The position numbers and the translations under genes are program-made. The notes under the pieces are model-generated. The model was not told the DNA's origin. It worked only from the letters and a program-made list of their open reading frames with translations, and made no database searches. A stretch of 64,000 nucleotides of DNA from a candidate division TA06 bacterium (GTDB taxonomy: Bacteria > Edwardsbacteria > AC1 > EtOH8), in assembly GCA_016235665.1 (NCBI GenBank), contig JACRJI010000016.1, positions 62,001 to 126,000 of the forward strand, read 5' to 3'. This document shows, one piece after another, positions 52,864-59,937 of the stretch (the stretch's first letter is position 1; each line of letters starts with the position of its first letter).

Positions 52864-55128
52864 TTACCGGACATACTGCATTTTCTTGATAACGGTCTGG
52901 CCTTCTGCGCTCAGGCAATAAATGTAGATCCCACTGGAGACCTTTTGCCCGTTGTGGTCCCGGCCGTCCCATTTTACTCCATAACGGCCCGCAGATTGAG
53001 CAGCGTTCACAAGGGTTTTTACCAATTGCCCCTGAATGTTGTACACCTTAAGATATGCCAACCCCGGCCTTGATAATTGATAATTGATCACAGTTGATTG
53101 TTTAAAGGGGTTGGGGGCGTTCTGATCCAACCTGAAATCCTTTATCCGTTCCCTGTTGTCCGGGGCTCCCTCCACACCTCCGGCTACCAAAGACATTACA
53201 TTGGATTGGTGTGTTTCGTAGCAGGTATCAATGGAGCTCACCGCGGTCACGCTGTAATAATACTCGGTGCCGCCGTAAGTGGTTGTGTCGGTGTACATGG
53301 TGTCAGCAATGATATCGGCATTGATCCTGACAAAGGGCCCGGCCGCGTTATCGGCCCGGTAAACGTTGTACCCGGCACAGGCTGTGTCTATCCAGAAATC
53401 ATGCCAATAAACGCGAATGTCGCTTCCGGCGTATTTTTTTGGGGTAGTGTCAAGATACCCTAATTCCGGCAGGAAATCGGTCCACTCCTTCAAAACCCAG
53501 CTGTCCGGGTCGAGCATGACCCTGGCCACCGGCTGGTCGTCCTGCACCAGGAAATCCTGCGAGGCCAGGCTGTCCCAGACCACAACCGTACTGTCGATCC
53601 CGTTTGAGGTGCTGCAGGCCAGGGCCAGCGGCATCTTATAGAGCTCTCCGGTGTTGGAAGTGTGGGTCAATTTCAACCAGGCCGAATTGCTGTCCCCGTG
53701 TGTTTTATAGTAAGTGGCTGTGAAGTATATGGGGTGCCCGGCCCGGTATACCCACTGGTCAAAATACCATTGCAGCGAGGAACCGTAATGCTGCTCGGCG
53801 ATCCTCTGGTAGTCGGCGGTCACCGCGTTGCCGTAGCTGAAGCTGTCGCCATAGGCGTTCAGGGCCGCAAAGAACGTGGAATCGCCCAACACCCAGCGCA
53901 AACCATGCAGCACCCAGGCTCCCTTGGAATAAACCATGGAGGAGGCGAACAGGGATTCCGGCGGGGGATTGTAGATGGGATAGCCGGTGGCCCTCAGCGC
54001 CCTCCAAAAATACTGGTTCATGTAAGCTCCGGGCTGGCGGCCGGTCTTGTACTCATCATAAACAGCCTCGGAATAGCTGGCAAATCCTTCATTAAGCCAG
54101 ATGTCCTGCCAATAACCGCAGGTAACCTCGTCGCCCCACCACATGTGAGCCAGTTCGTGGGCTATTCCCCGCTGGGCGTTGCCGGTTATCCAATTGCGGT
54201 GAATGGTGGTCATGCCCTGGTGCTCCATGCCGCCGAATTGGAAGGGATAGGCCGCGGCCATCCCGTACTTGTTGAATGGATAGGGACCGAACTTGGCGGT
54301 AAAGCAATCCATCATCTGGGAGACCGAGTCGAAGACTACCGAGGCCTGAACCGAGTCCTCGGGCCACACATAATAATTCAGCGGCACGGTGTCGCCCCGG
54401 GCGGTGTAGGCGGTATCGGCCCAGAAGGAATATTTGGAAACGGCAAAGGACATCAAGTAGGTGGCTATGGGCTTATCGTCCTGCCAGTGCCAGGTCAGGG
54501 TGTCGCCGGAACGGATGGTGTCCATCAGCAGGCCGTTGGAGGCCACTTTAAAGCTGTCTGGAACGGTAACATAAAAACTGCATCCCTGTGTCGTCTTGAA
54601 CCAGGGTTCATCCATGCAAGGCATCCAGTAACGTGCGTCCTGGGGCTCGCTCATGGTGTAGGCTATAGTATGGAAGGTGTTGGCATCATAGCCCTGGGGA
54701 TAATAATAAAAACCCTTGGTGAAATCCCCCCCCCGATAGTAAATATTTACCGCAAAACAGCTGGGGAATTTAAAACTGACATAGATGTTAAGAACTCCCG
54801 AAGAGGTGTCATAATCGTAAGGATATCCATCCATATCCAACACCGAGTCTATGACCAGATCTCCGTAGTTAAAGGTTATCGTTACACCCCCTGCATCACG
54901 GGTACACATTGAAACATATGACCTCCCGTAAACAGAGTCGTTGTACATCGGCAGATTGAGGTAAAGTTTGTACTCATCGATGTAATACGGCAGGATGGTA
55001 TCGAACTTGACCCCGCCCGGCTTGGGCATATAACTATTCACCGGAAGCCTGGTTTCCAGGTCGGAGGCGGATACCAACCCCGCAGTTAACAGAACCGCCA
55101 GCAGCACCAACATTAAGGATTTCTTCAT
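52864..55128 (-). CDS. Secreted M1 family aminopeptidase with sorting domain
   Basis: This 754-residue metallopeptidase has a signal peptide (about 1-21). The zinc site is HELAH at 324-328 with the third ligand E347 in WLNEGFA. The substrate-anchoring loop reads GGMEHQGM at 299-306 in place of GAMEN, a variant also seen in bacterial secreted members. A tyrosine about 65 residues after E347 fits the transition-state role. An FN3-like region follows, then a FlgD-like sorting domain (QNAPNPF, VYNIQGQ, WDGRDH, SGIYIY). It would trim N-terminal residues from external peptides, complementing the M14 carboxypeptidase at 2487-5147. Confidence 0.95.
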   Translation of the reverse strand: MKKSLMLVLLAVLLTAGLVSASDLETRLPVNSYMPKPGGVKFDTILPYYIDEYKLYLNLPMYNDSVYGRSYVSMCTRDAGGVTITFNYGDLVIDSVLDMDGYPYDYDTSSGVLNIYVSFKFPSCFAVNIYYRGGDFTKGFYYYPQGYDANTFHTIAYTMSEPQDARYWMPCMDEPWFKTTQGCSFYVTVPDSFKVASNGLLMDTIRSGDTLTWHWQDDKPIATYLMSFAVSKYSFWADTAYTARGDTVPLNYYVWPEDSVQASVVFDSVSQMMDCFTAKFGPYPFNKYGMAAAYPFQFGGMEHQGMTTIHRNWITGNAQRGIAHELAHMWWGDEVTCGYWQDIWLNEGFASYSEAVYDEYKTGRQPGAYMNQYFWRALRATGYPIYNPPPESLFASSMVYSKGAWVLHGLRWVLGDSTFFAALNAYGDSFSYGNAVTADYQRIAEQHYGSSLQWYFDQWVYRAGHPIYFTATYYKTHGDSNSAWLKLTHTSNTGELYKMPLALACSTSNGIDSTVVVWDSLASQDFLVQDDQPVARVMLDPDSWVLKEWTDFLPELGYLDTTPKKYAGSDIRVYWHDFWIDTACAGYNVYRADNAAGPFVRINADIIADTMYTDTTTYGGTEYYYSVTAVSSIDTCYETHQSNVMSLVAGGVEGAPDNRERIKDFRLDQNAPNPFKQSTVINYQLSRPGLAYLKVYNIQGQLVKTLVNAAQSAGRYGVKWDGRDHNGQKVSSGIYIYCLSAEGQTVIKKMQYVR

Positions 55129-55194
55129 AGTCCCCCCATAATAATTTTAACTAATTCGTTCTTTGTTCAGATAATAAGACAACCGGGCGTGCCG

Positions 55195-55722
55195 CTATTT
55201 CCCCGCCCGGTATTCATCGTAGCTCTTGATCTTGTATGACCCGGAAGTTATGTATTCCAGCATCTTCAGATAGTTGGGAACATCTATGTACCCTGCGATC
55301 TGCACCAGCACCTTGCCCTGGGCGTCCATGATGACGGTGGTGGGAAAGCCTTCCACCTTGAGCAGCTGGGTGAGCTCCGTTTGGGACATCATCTTGCCCT
55401 GGTAGGTCAGCTTCTCCTGGCTTTCCCCGTCTATCTTAACAGCCATGAAATTCCTGTTGATGGCCTCCACCACCCCGGGATCGGTATAGGTTTTCTCGTC
55501 CATCACCTTGCACCATTTGCACCAGGAAGTGTAATAGTCGGTGATCACAAAACGCTTCTCTGCTGATGCCCGGGCCATGGCCTGGTCGAACCCAATCCAC
55601 TCTGTCTTGGCCCCGCCGCCTTTGACCGCAGACTCCTTGTTTTCCGCTTCTTTCTTGCCGGAACAGGCGATGCCGGAAATCAGCAGCAGCAACAAAGCCG
55701 GCAGGAATAGATATCTTCTCAT
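55195..55722 (-). CDS. Thioredoxin-family lipoprotein
   Basis: This 175-residue protein has a lipobox ending at Cys20 (ISGIAC) and an extracytoplasmic thioredoxin domain. The active site is WCKWC (C68, C71), and KVEGFPTTVIMD carries the cis-proline. The pattern resembles the DsbD gamma or SoxW-like domains that pass electrons outward. Position next to four other CxxC-bearing envelope proteins suggests a shared redox pathway. It is 66 bp downstream-oriented from the argR side and separate from the M1 gene by 66 bp. Confidence 0.92.
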   Translation of the reverse strand: MRRYLFLPALLLLLISGIACSGKKEAENKESAVKGGGAKTEWIGFDQAMARASAEKRFVITDYYTSWCKWCKVMDEKTYTDPGVVEAINRNFMAVKIDGESQEKLTYQGKMMSQTELTQLLKVEGFPTTVIMDAQGKVLVQIAGYIDVPNYLKMLEYITSGSYKIKSYDEYRAGK

Positions 55723-55764
55723 GTTTCACTCCCAATGGTTTTATTTTGTATTTTTGAGTTTGAG

Positions 55765-56214
55765 CTATGTCCGGTGGATGGCCTGTTTGATGATGGAGAC
55801 CACTTTGGGAACCTGGGCAGTGGAGGCCGGTATCACCAGCACCGTGCAGAACCCGCCGATGGTTCCGATGATCTCCCTGCGGTTCAACTGTTCGACGTAT
55901 CTGGCCACTCCCTGGGCCCGGCCAGCCAGGGTGTGGATCACTACCATAGACTCGTTGTTGCGGATGCTTAGGATCTCGAATCCCAGCAGCCGGTCTATGT
56001 GTTTTCCGGTCTCGTCCTCGGCCATCTGGTAGCGGGGACCGTCCGGGGTGACGGTGCGGACCACGCCCATCTCTGCGAAATCGCGGCTTAGGGTGGCCTG
56101 GGTGGCCTTGATGCCTATTCCTGCCAAAGCTCGTGACAACTGACCGTACCCGGAGATCGCCCGCTCGCTCAAAAGCTCCTTGATGACGCTCTGTCTTTTT
56201 ATCTTGGTGGTCAT
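55765..56214 (-). CDS. argR: Arginine repressor
   Basis: This 149-residue hexameric regulator binds DNA with L-arginine as corepressor. The N-terminal winged helix has the ATQATLSRDFAEMGVV recognition element, and the C-terminal arginine-binding domain has NNESMVVIHTLAGRAQGVA and IGTIGGFCTVLVI. Length is normal. No arginine biosynthesis genes are in the window. A sound promoter lies just upstream with a palindrome overlapping the expected start, which fits autoregulation. It is divergent from the RNA/rsgA region. Confidence 0.95.
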   Translation of the reverse strand: MTTKIKRQSVIKELLSERAISGYGQLSRALAGIGIKATQATLSRDFAEMGVVRTVTPDGPRYQMAEDETGKHIDRLLGFEILSIRNNESMVVIHTLAGRAQGVARYVEQLNRREIIGTIGGFCTVLVIPASTAQVPKVVSIIKQAIHRT

Positions 56215-56223
56215 TGATCTCTC

Positions 56224-56238
56224 TTCAATTAATTTGAA
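56224..56238 (-). promoter_or_regulatory. Candidate ARG box at the argR start site
   Basis: ttcaattaatttgaa is a near-palindrome lying between the -10 box and the argR start codon. Its A/T-rich centre and ttcaa/ttgaa arms resemble ArgR operators, and the position fits autorepression. Confidence 0.45.
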
Positions 56239-56240
56239 AA

Positions 56241-56269
56241 AGTATAATATATACCATTCCTGAAGTCAA
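56241..56269 (-). promoter_or_regulatory. Promoter of argR
   Basis: On the minus strand TTGACT (56269-56264) and TATACT (56246-56241) are 17 bp apart, with the start codon 27 bp beyond. Confidence 0.65.
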
Positions 56270-56276
56270 TATCAAA

Positions 56277-56292
56277 ATGTAAATATTTACAT
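56277..56292. promoter_or_regulatory. 16-bp palindrome, possible ArgR operator
   Basis: atgtaaatatttacat is perfectly symmetrical and lies just upstream of the argR -35 box. Confidence 0.35.
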
Positions 56293-56327
56293 ATTTTTTA
56301 TTTATATATACATTTTTCAAACGGAAT

Positions 56328-56345
56328 AATGCAATTAATTGCATT
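56328..56345. promoter_or_regulatory. 18-bp palindrome, possible ArgR operator
   Basis: aatgcaattaattgcatt is perfectly symmetrical with the length of an ARG box; it sits between the divergent argR and RNA promoters. Confidence 0.4.
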
Positions 56346-56460
56346 GCCCTGATTTCAAAAGGTCCTTGATGGAAATCCCTGATATGTTAAGAAAAGATCC
56401 GTAAAATATTGTAAAGCAGGCTATCTCCCGTTAATATTTACAGATTATTGAAAAAAAGAC

Positions 56461-56490
56461 TTGACAAATAACCTGGTTATGCTATACAAT
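56461..56490 (+). promoter_or_regulatory. Strong promoter for the putative structured RNA
   Basis: A consensus TTGACA (56461-56466) is followed after 16 bp by TATACA (or after 18 bp by TACAAT). Transcription should begin near 56496. Confidence 0.65.
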
Positions 56491-56496
56491 ACGGCA

Positions 56497-56695
56497 TTAA
56501 CTTAAAATCTTAATTTTCTAAAGGTACCCAAGGGGGGTGCGCAAAAATGATCAACTATACTAACATAATCGCGAATCTGCTTCCCGTGGATAATTTTCCT
56601 GGGATAGTTGCGCCCCCATGCCACAGTTGATTTGAATTTATCTTCTTTACAAGGCCATGGGTTTGCGCAAAACCTGCGGCCTTTTTCTTTTACCA
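56497..56695 (+). ncRNA. Putative structured small RNA (about 195 nt), unassigned
   Basis: The segment lies between a consensus promoter and a terminator and has no credible ORF. A GC-rich stem pairs 56534-56541 with 56611-56617 and extends through caactat (56552-56558) / atagttg (56604-56610). An inner ttccc/gggat hairpin is possible. It does not match tmRNA, SRP RNA, RNase P or the common riboswitches that I can recall. A 6S-like RNA is conceivable from size and long-stem shape but is not supported by specific sequence. It could also be a leader of the downstream genes. Confidence 0.4.
56650..56694 (+). terminator. First terminator downstream of the RNA
   Basis: aaggcc and ggcctt arms with inner ggttt/aaacc pairing are followed by tttttctttt. 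Confidence 0.75.
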
Positions 56696-56724
56696 TTCTT
56701 CGCCCCGGTGCTGATGCCGGGCCT

Positions 56725-56764
56725 AAAGCTGCAGGAAAATTTTTACCCTGTGGCTTTTTTATTT
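56725..56764 (+). terminator. Second terminator
   Basis: The arms aagctgcagg / cctgtggctt (two G-U pairs) are followed by tttttt. It may stop readthrough toward the 43-codon ORF or act as an attenuator. Confidence 0.75.
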
Positions 56765-56834
56765 ACCTGTCATCTCCCCAACCCGCAGAGGCGGTTTAAA
56801 GCGAGATCAGCCACGACACCGAAGGGAGGACAAT

Positions 56835-56966
56835 ATGCTGAAGATACTGGAACGCTGTTTAAAAGATGACCCCAAACTCTGCGAATTGCATAAATTGGAT
56901 CAGACCATAAAGAGCATCTCGTTGCCGGATCTTAGAACCATCAGCGGGAAACCCATCATCAATTAA
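56835..56966 (+). CDS. Small 43-residue ORF upstream of rsgA
   Basis: The ORF begins MLKILERCLKDD and ends ISGKPIIN. A strong ribosome site (gggagga, 56824-56830) stands 4 bases ahead of the ATG. The protein would be amphipathic and helical with two cysteines seven apart (C8, C16). It does not match a family I know. The stop is 24 bp ahead of the rsgA start, which suggests a shared transcript. It is too short for confident protein identity, but the ribosome site is better than that of most neighbours. Confidence 0.6.
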   Translation: MLKILERCLKDDPKLCELHKLDQTIKSISLPDLRTISGKPIIN

Positions 56967-56990
56967 AAAACAGAGACATTGAGGTAAATA

Positions 56991-58097
56991 ATGAACCTTT
57001 CAATCCTGGGCTGGGATTATCATTTCGAACGGAATTTTCGATTGCTGGTCTCCGCCCTGCCTGAAAACAACAACATCCTGCCCGGCCGGGTGGCGGCCGT
57101 CCATTTAAGCTTAGTGAGGGTTTTAACGGAACTTGGCGAACTGGAGCTGGCGGTCTCGGGAAAACTGCGGGACGGGATACTGACCGAAGGACTGCCGGAA
57201 GAATGGCTGACCGGGATCCCGGCGGTAGGCGACTGGGTGGCTTTTGACCACGATCCGGCCAACCGCAGCGGGACCATCAAGGCCATTCTGCCACGGAAGA
57301 ACTGTCTGACCAGAAACCGGGCCGGAGCCTTGACCGATCAGCAGGCCATGGCCGCCAACATCGACACGGTGTTCATCGTGGGGGCCCTGAACGACGAGCT
57401 TAATTTCAGCCGGCTGGAGCGGTATCTGGTGGCGGCCCGGAACTGCGGGGCCAGTCCGGTGATAGTGCTGAACAAATCGGACCTCTGCTTGGACCCCGCA
57501 AAAAAACAAAGGGAAGCGGAACAAGCGGCCAGGGAGATCCCGGTGGTGGTGGTCAGCGCTTTGGCTGGCCAGGGGCTGGAAAGGCTTTGGGAATTTCTGC
57601 CGGAAGGCGGGACCTGCGTCTTTGTCGGCAGTTCAGGAGTGGGAAAATCCACTATTGTCAACCGGTTGACCGGGACCGATTCCCTGGCCACCGGCGAGCT
57701 GTCGGCATACAAAGACAAGGGCCGGCATGTCACCAGCAGCCGCAACCTGTTTTTGCTGCCCAACAAGAGGATGGTGATCGACACTCCCGGCTTAAGGGAA
57801 ATGCAGCTCTGGGACGGGGGCGACGGCCTGGCCCAAACCTTTGACGACATCGAGGAACTGGCCGGCGCCTGCCGCTTCCAGGACTGCCGCCATGACGGTG
57901 AGCCGGGCTGCGCCGTAAAAAAGGCCTTGGAGAACGGCGGCCTGGAGCCCTCCCGCTATAAGAATTACCAGAAGATGCACCGGGAGCTGGCGGCTCACAA
58001 AAAAAGGCAGGCCCTGAAAGAAAAGATCACGGAACACCGGAGCTCCCAGAAAAAAGTGCGGAGCGGGCAGCGGCGGAATGTTTTGGAAGATGAATGA
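56991..58097 (+). CDS. rsgA: Ribosome small-subunit GTPase RsgA
   Basis: This 368-residue circularly permuted GTPase matures the 30S subunit. The order of motifs is permuted as expected: NKSD at 161-164 (G4), VVSALAGQG (G5), P-loop GSSGVGKST at 213-221 (G1), and DTPG at 264-267 (G3). An OB-fold domain occupies about 30-105 and the C-terminal zinc site is C294, C299, H301 and C307. A basic C-terminal tail follows. It lies behind the 43-codon ORF and 49 bp ahead of the first ABC gene. Confidence 0.96.
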   Translation: MNLSILGWDYHFERNFRLLVSALPENNNILPGRVAAVHLSLVRVLTELGELELAVSGKLRDGILTEGLPEEWLTGIPAVGDWVAFDHDPANRSGTIKAILPRKNCLTRNRAGALTDQQAMAANIDTVFIVGALNDELNFSRLERYLVAARNCGASPVIVLNKSDLCLDPAKKQREAEQAAREIPVVVVSALAGQGLERLWEFLPEGGTCVFVGSSGVGKSTIVNRLTGTDSLATGELSAYKDKGRHVTSSRNLFLLPNKRMVIDTPGLREMQLWDGGDGLAQTFDDIEELAGACRFQDCRHDGEPGCAVKKALENGGLEPSRYKNYQKMHRELAAHKKRQALKEKITEHRSSQKKVRSGQRRNVLEDE

Positions 58098-58146
58098 CCA
58101 TTCCCCCTCTATTCTAAATTAAAAATGAAATTATTGGAATTATATT

Positions 58147-59937
58147 ATGTGGTTCGATGAAATCGACGAAAATATTGAAGACCTGCCGTCCAAGAAGATC
58201 TACGACCGGCAGCTGATGCGAAGGATGCTGCCCCTGCTAAAACCGTTTAGATTAAAAATAATCGGCGGCGGGTTGATCCTCATTGTCTCTGCAACCCTGG
58301 AATTGCTGCCTCCCCTTCTGCTGAAGCGGGCCATAGACGTCAACATCGCCGGCTCGGATATTAATGGGTTGGCCATAACTGTGGGGCTATTTGCTTTGCT
58401 TCAACTGGCCACCTTCGGGGTCGACTATCTGATGTTAGTAATATTGGAATCGTTAGGGGTGAAGATAGTGTCGGCCCTAAAGGAGCAGTTGTTCGGGCAC
58501 ATGCTGGGCCTGGATATCGCCTATTTCGACCAGCACCCGGTCGGTCGTCTTATTGCCCGGGTGGAAAGCGATACCGAGGCCATCCGCCGGTTGTTCAGTT
58601 CCACCATGTTTATGGTGCTACGGGCTATGGTTAAGCTGGCCGGAATGGTTTATTTACTGGTCAGGACAAGTCCGCAGCTGTTCCTGGCTGTTTCCACCCT
58701 CTTCCCGGTGATAATATTGCTGGCCGTGCTTTACCAGAAGAAGGTTCGTCCGATGTTCCTGGTGGTCCGGAAAAAATACGCCGACATTGTGGCCTATCTA
58801 ACCGAAATGGTCCAGGGCATGAAAGTGATCCAGGCTTTTTCCCGTGAGGAAGCGGTTAAAAATAACATGGACAGATTGAATCGGTCCTACATAAAGACCC
58901 TGCTTCCGGCCGATGTTTTGACCATGGGGTTCTTTAGCATGGTCGACGTCTTCGAGATCATCGGCCTGGCCATCATCCTCATAGTAGGAGGAAGAATGGT
59001 TTCCCGAAACGCCCTGACCATCGGAGCCATGGCGCTTTTCCTGAATTACGTCAGGCAGTTCTTTTACCCGGTGCATCAATTTTCCGAACAGGTGGGCATA
59101 ATGCAGCGGGCCTTTGCCGGTGCCCAACGGGTCTTCGAGATCATTGACCTCAGACCCCAAGTGGTCAGCGCCGCCGAAAATAGTTGGGACGGGTTCAAAG
59201 AGTCAATTGAGTTCCGGGATGTGAACTTCTCCTACCTGACCCGGGCCGGGAAGGACGAGCCGGACTGGGTGCTGCGCGACATCAATTTCACCATCAACAA
59301 AGGCGAGAAGATAGCTCTGGTGGGCGCCACCGGCGGCGGCAAAAGCTCCATCATCAACCTGATGCTCAGGTTCTACGATCCCCAGTCGGGCTCCATTGCC
59401 ATTGACGGGACCGATGTCCGGGAGATACCGGTGGATAAGCTGCGCCGCCATTTTGGGCTGGTGCTGCAGGACGTCTTCCTCTTTCCCGGAACGGTGAAGG
59501 AGAACCTGACCCTGGGGGCGGAAATGAGCCGGGAGCAGCTGAACCGGGCGGTGGATATACTGGGGCTGAAGCGGATGCTGGACAAGATGCCACACGGACT
59601 GGAGTCGGAGCTGGCCGAGCGGGGCGCCAACCTCTCCCAAGGCGAACGCCAGCTGGTCTCCTTTGCCCGGGCTTTGGCCTTCGACCCCCAGATCCTGATA
59701 TTGGACGAGGCCACCTCCTCGGTGGACCCGATGTCGGAAAGACTGATCCAGGAAGGCATCAAGCGCCTGCTGGAGGGCCGGACCGCGGTGATCGTGGCCC
59801 ACCGGCTGTCCACCATTCTGGACGCCGACAAAATAATGGTGATCCACAAGGGCCGGATCGTGGAATCCGGCAAGCATCAAGAATTATTGAAAAAGAACGG
59901 TTATTATGCAAAATTATACCGAATCCAATTCGCCTAG
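58147..59937 (+). CDS. ABC exporter half, catalytically complete Walker B
   Basis: This 596-residue protein has six N-terminal helices (about 30-320) and a nucleotide-binding domain. Walker A is GATGGGKSS, the signature motif is LSQGE (not LSGGQ), and Walker B ends LILDEATSSVD with the catalytic glutamate. The H-loop is VAHRLS. Its last 32 bp overlap the start of the second exporter gene, so a heterodimer is expected. Such pairs export lipids, peptides or drugs. The noncanonical signature would help build the degenerate site together with the partner's altered Walker B. Confidence 0.93.
   Translation: MWFDEIDENIEDLPSKKIYDRQLMRRMLPLLKPFRLKIIGGGLILIVSATLELLPPLLLKRAIDVNIAGSDINGLAITVGLFALLQLATFGVDYLMLVILESLGVKIVSALKEQLFGHMLGLDIAYFDQHPVGRLIARVESDTEAIRRLFSSTMFMVLRAMVKLAGMVYLLVRTSPQLFLAVSTLFPVIILLAVLYQKKVRPMFLVVRKKYADIVAYLTEMVQGMKVIQAFSREEAVKNNMDRLNRSYIKTLLPADVLTMGFFSMVDVFEIIGLAIILIVGGRMVSRNALTIGAMALFLNYVRQFFYPVHQFSEQVGIMQRAFAGAQRVFEIIDLRPQVVSAAENSWDGFKESIEFRDVNFSYLTRAGKDEPDWVLRDINFTINKGEKIALVGATGGGKSSIINLMLRFYDPQSGSIAIDGTDVREIPVDKLRRHFGLVLQDVFLFPGTVKENLTLGAEMSREQLNRAVDILGLKRMLDKMPHGLESELAERGANLSQGERQLVSFARALAFDPQILILDEATSSVDPMSERLIQEGIKRLLEGRTAVIVAHRLSTILDADKIMVIHKGRIVESGKHQELLKKNGYYAKLYRIQFA

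Noticed and set aside
53662-54912. Plus-strand 416-codon frame opposite the M1 peptidase
   Set aside because: Shadow of the HExxH-containing gene; no recognisable protein pattern.
56497-56695. 6S RNA, tmRNA, SRP RNA or T-box identity for the structured segment
   Set aside because: Size and a long stem are suggestive, but no diagnostic sequences (T-box, tetraloop, tag peptide or 6S bubble motifs) could be identified, so left unassigned.
56657-56869. 70-codon plus-strand frame over the two terminators
   Set aside because: It spans both hairpins and T-runs and has no ribosome site.
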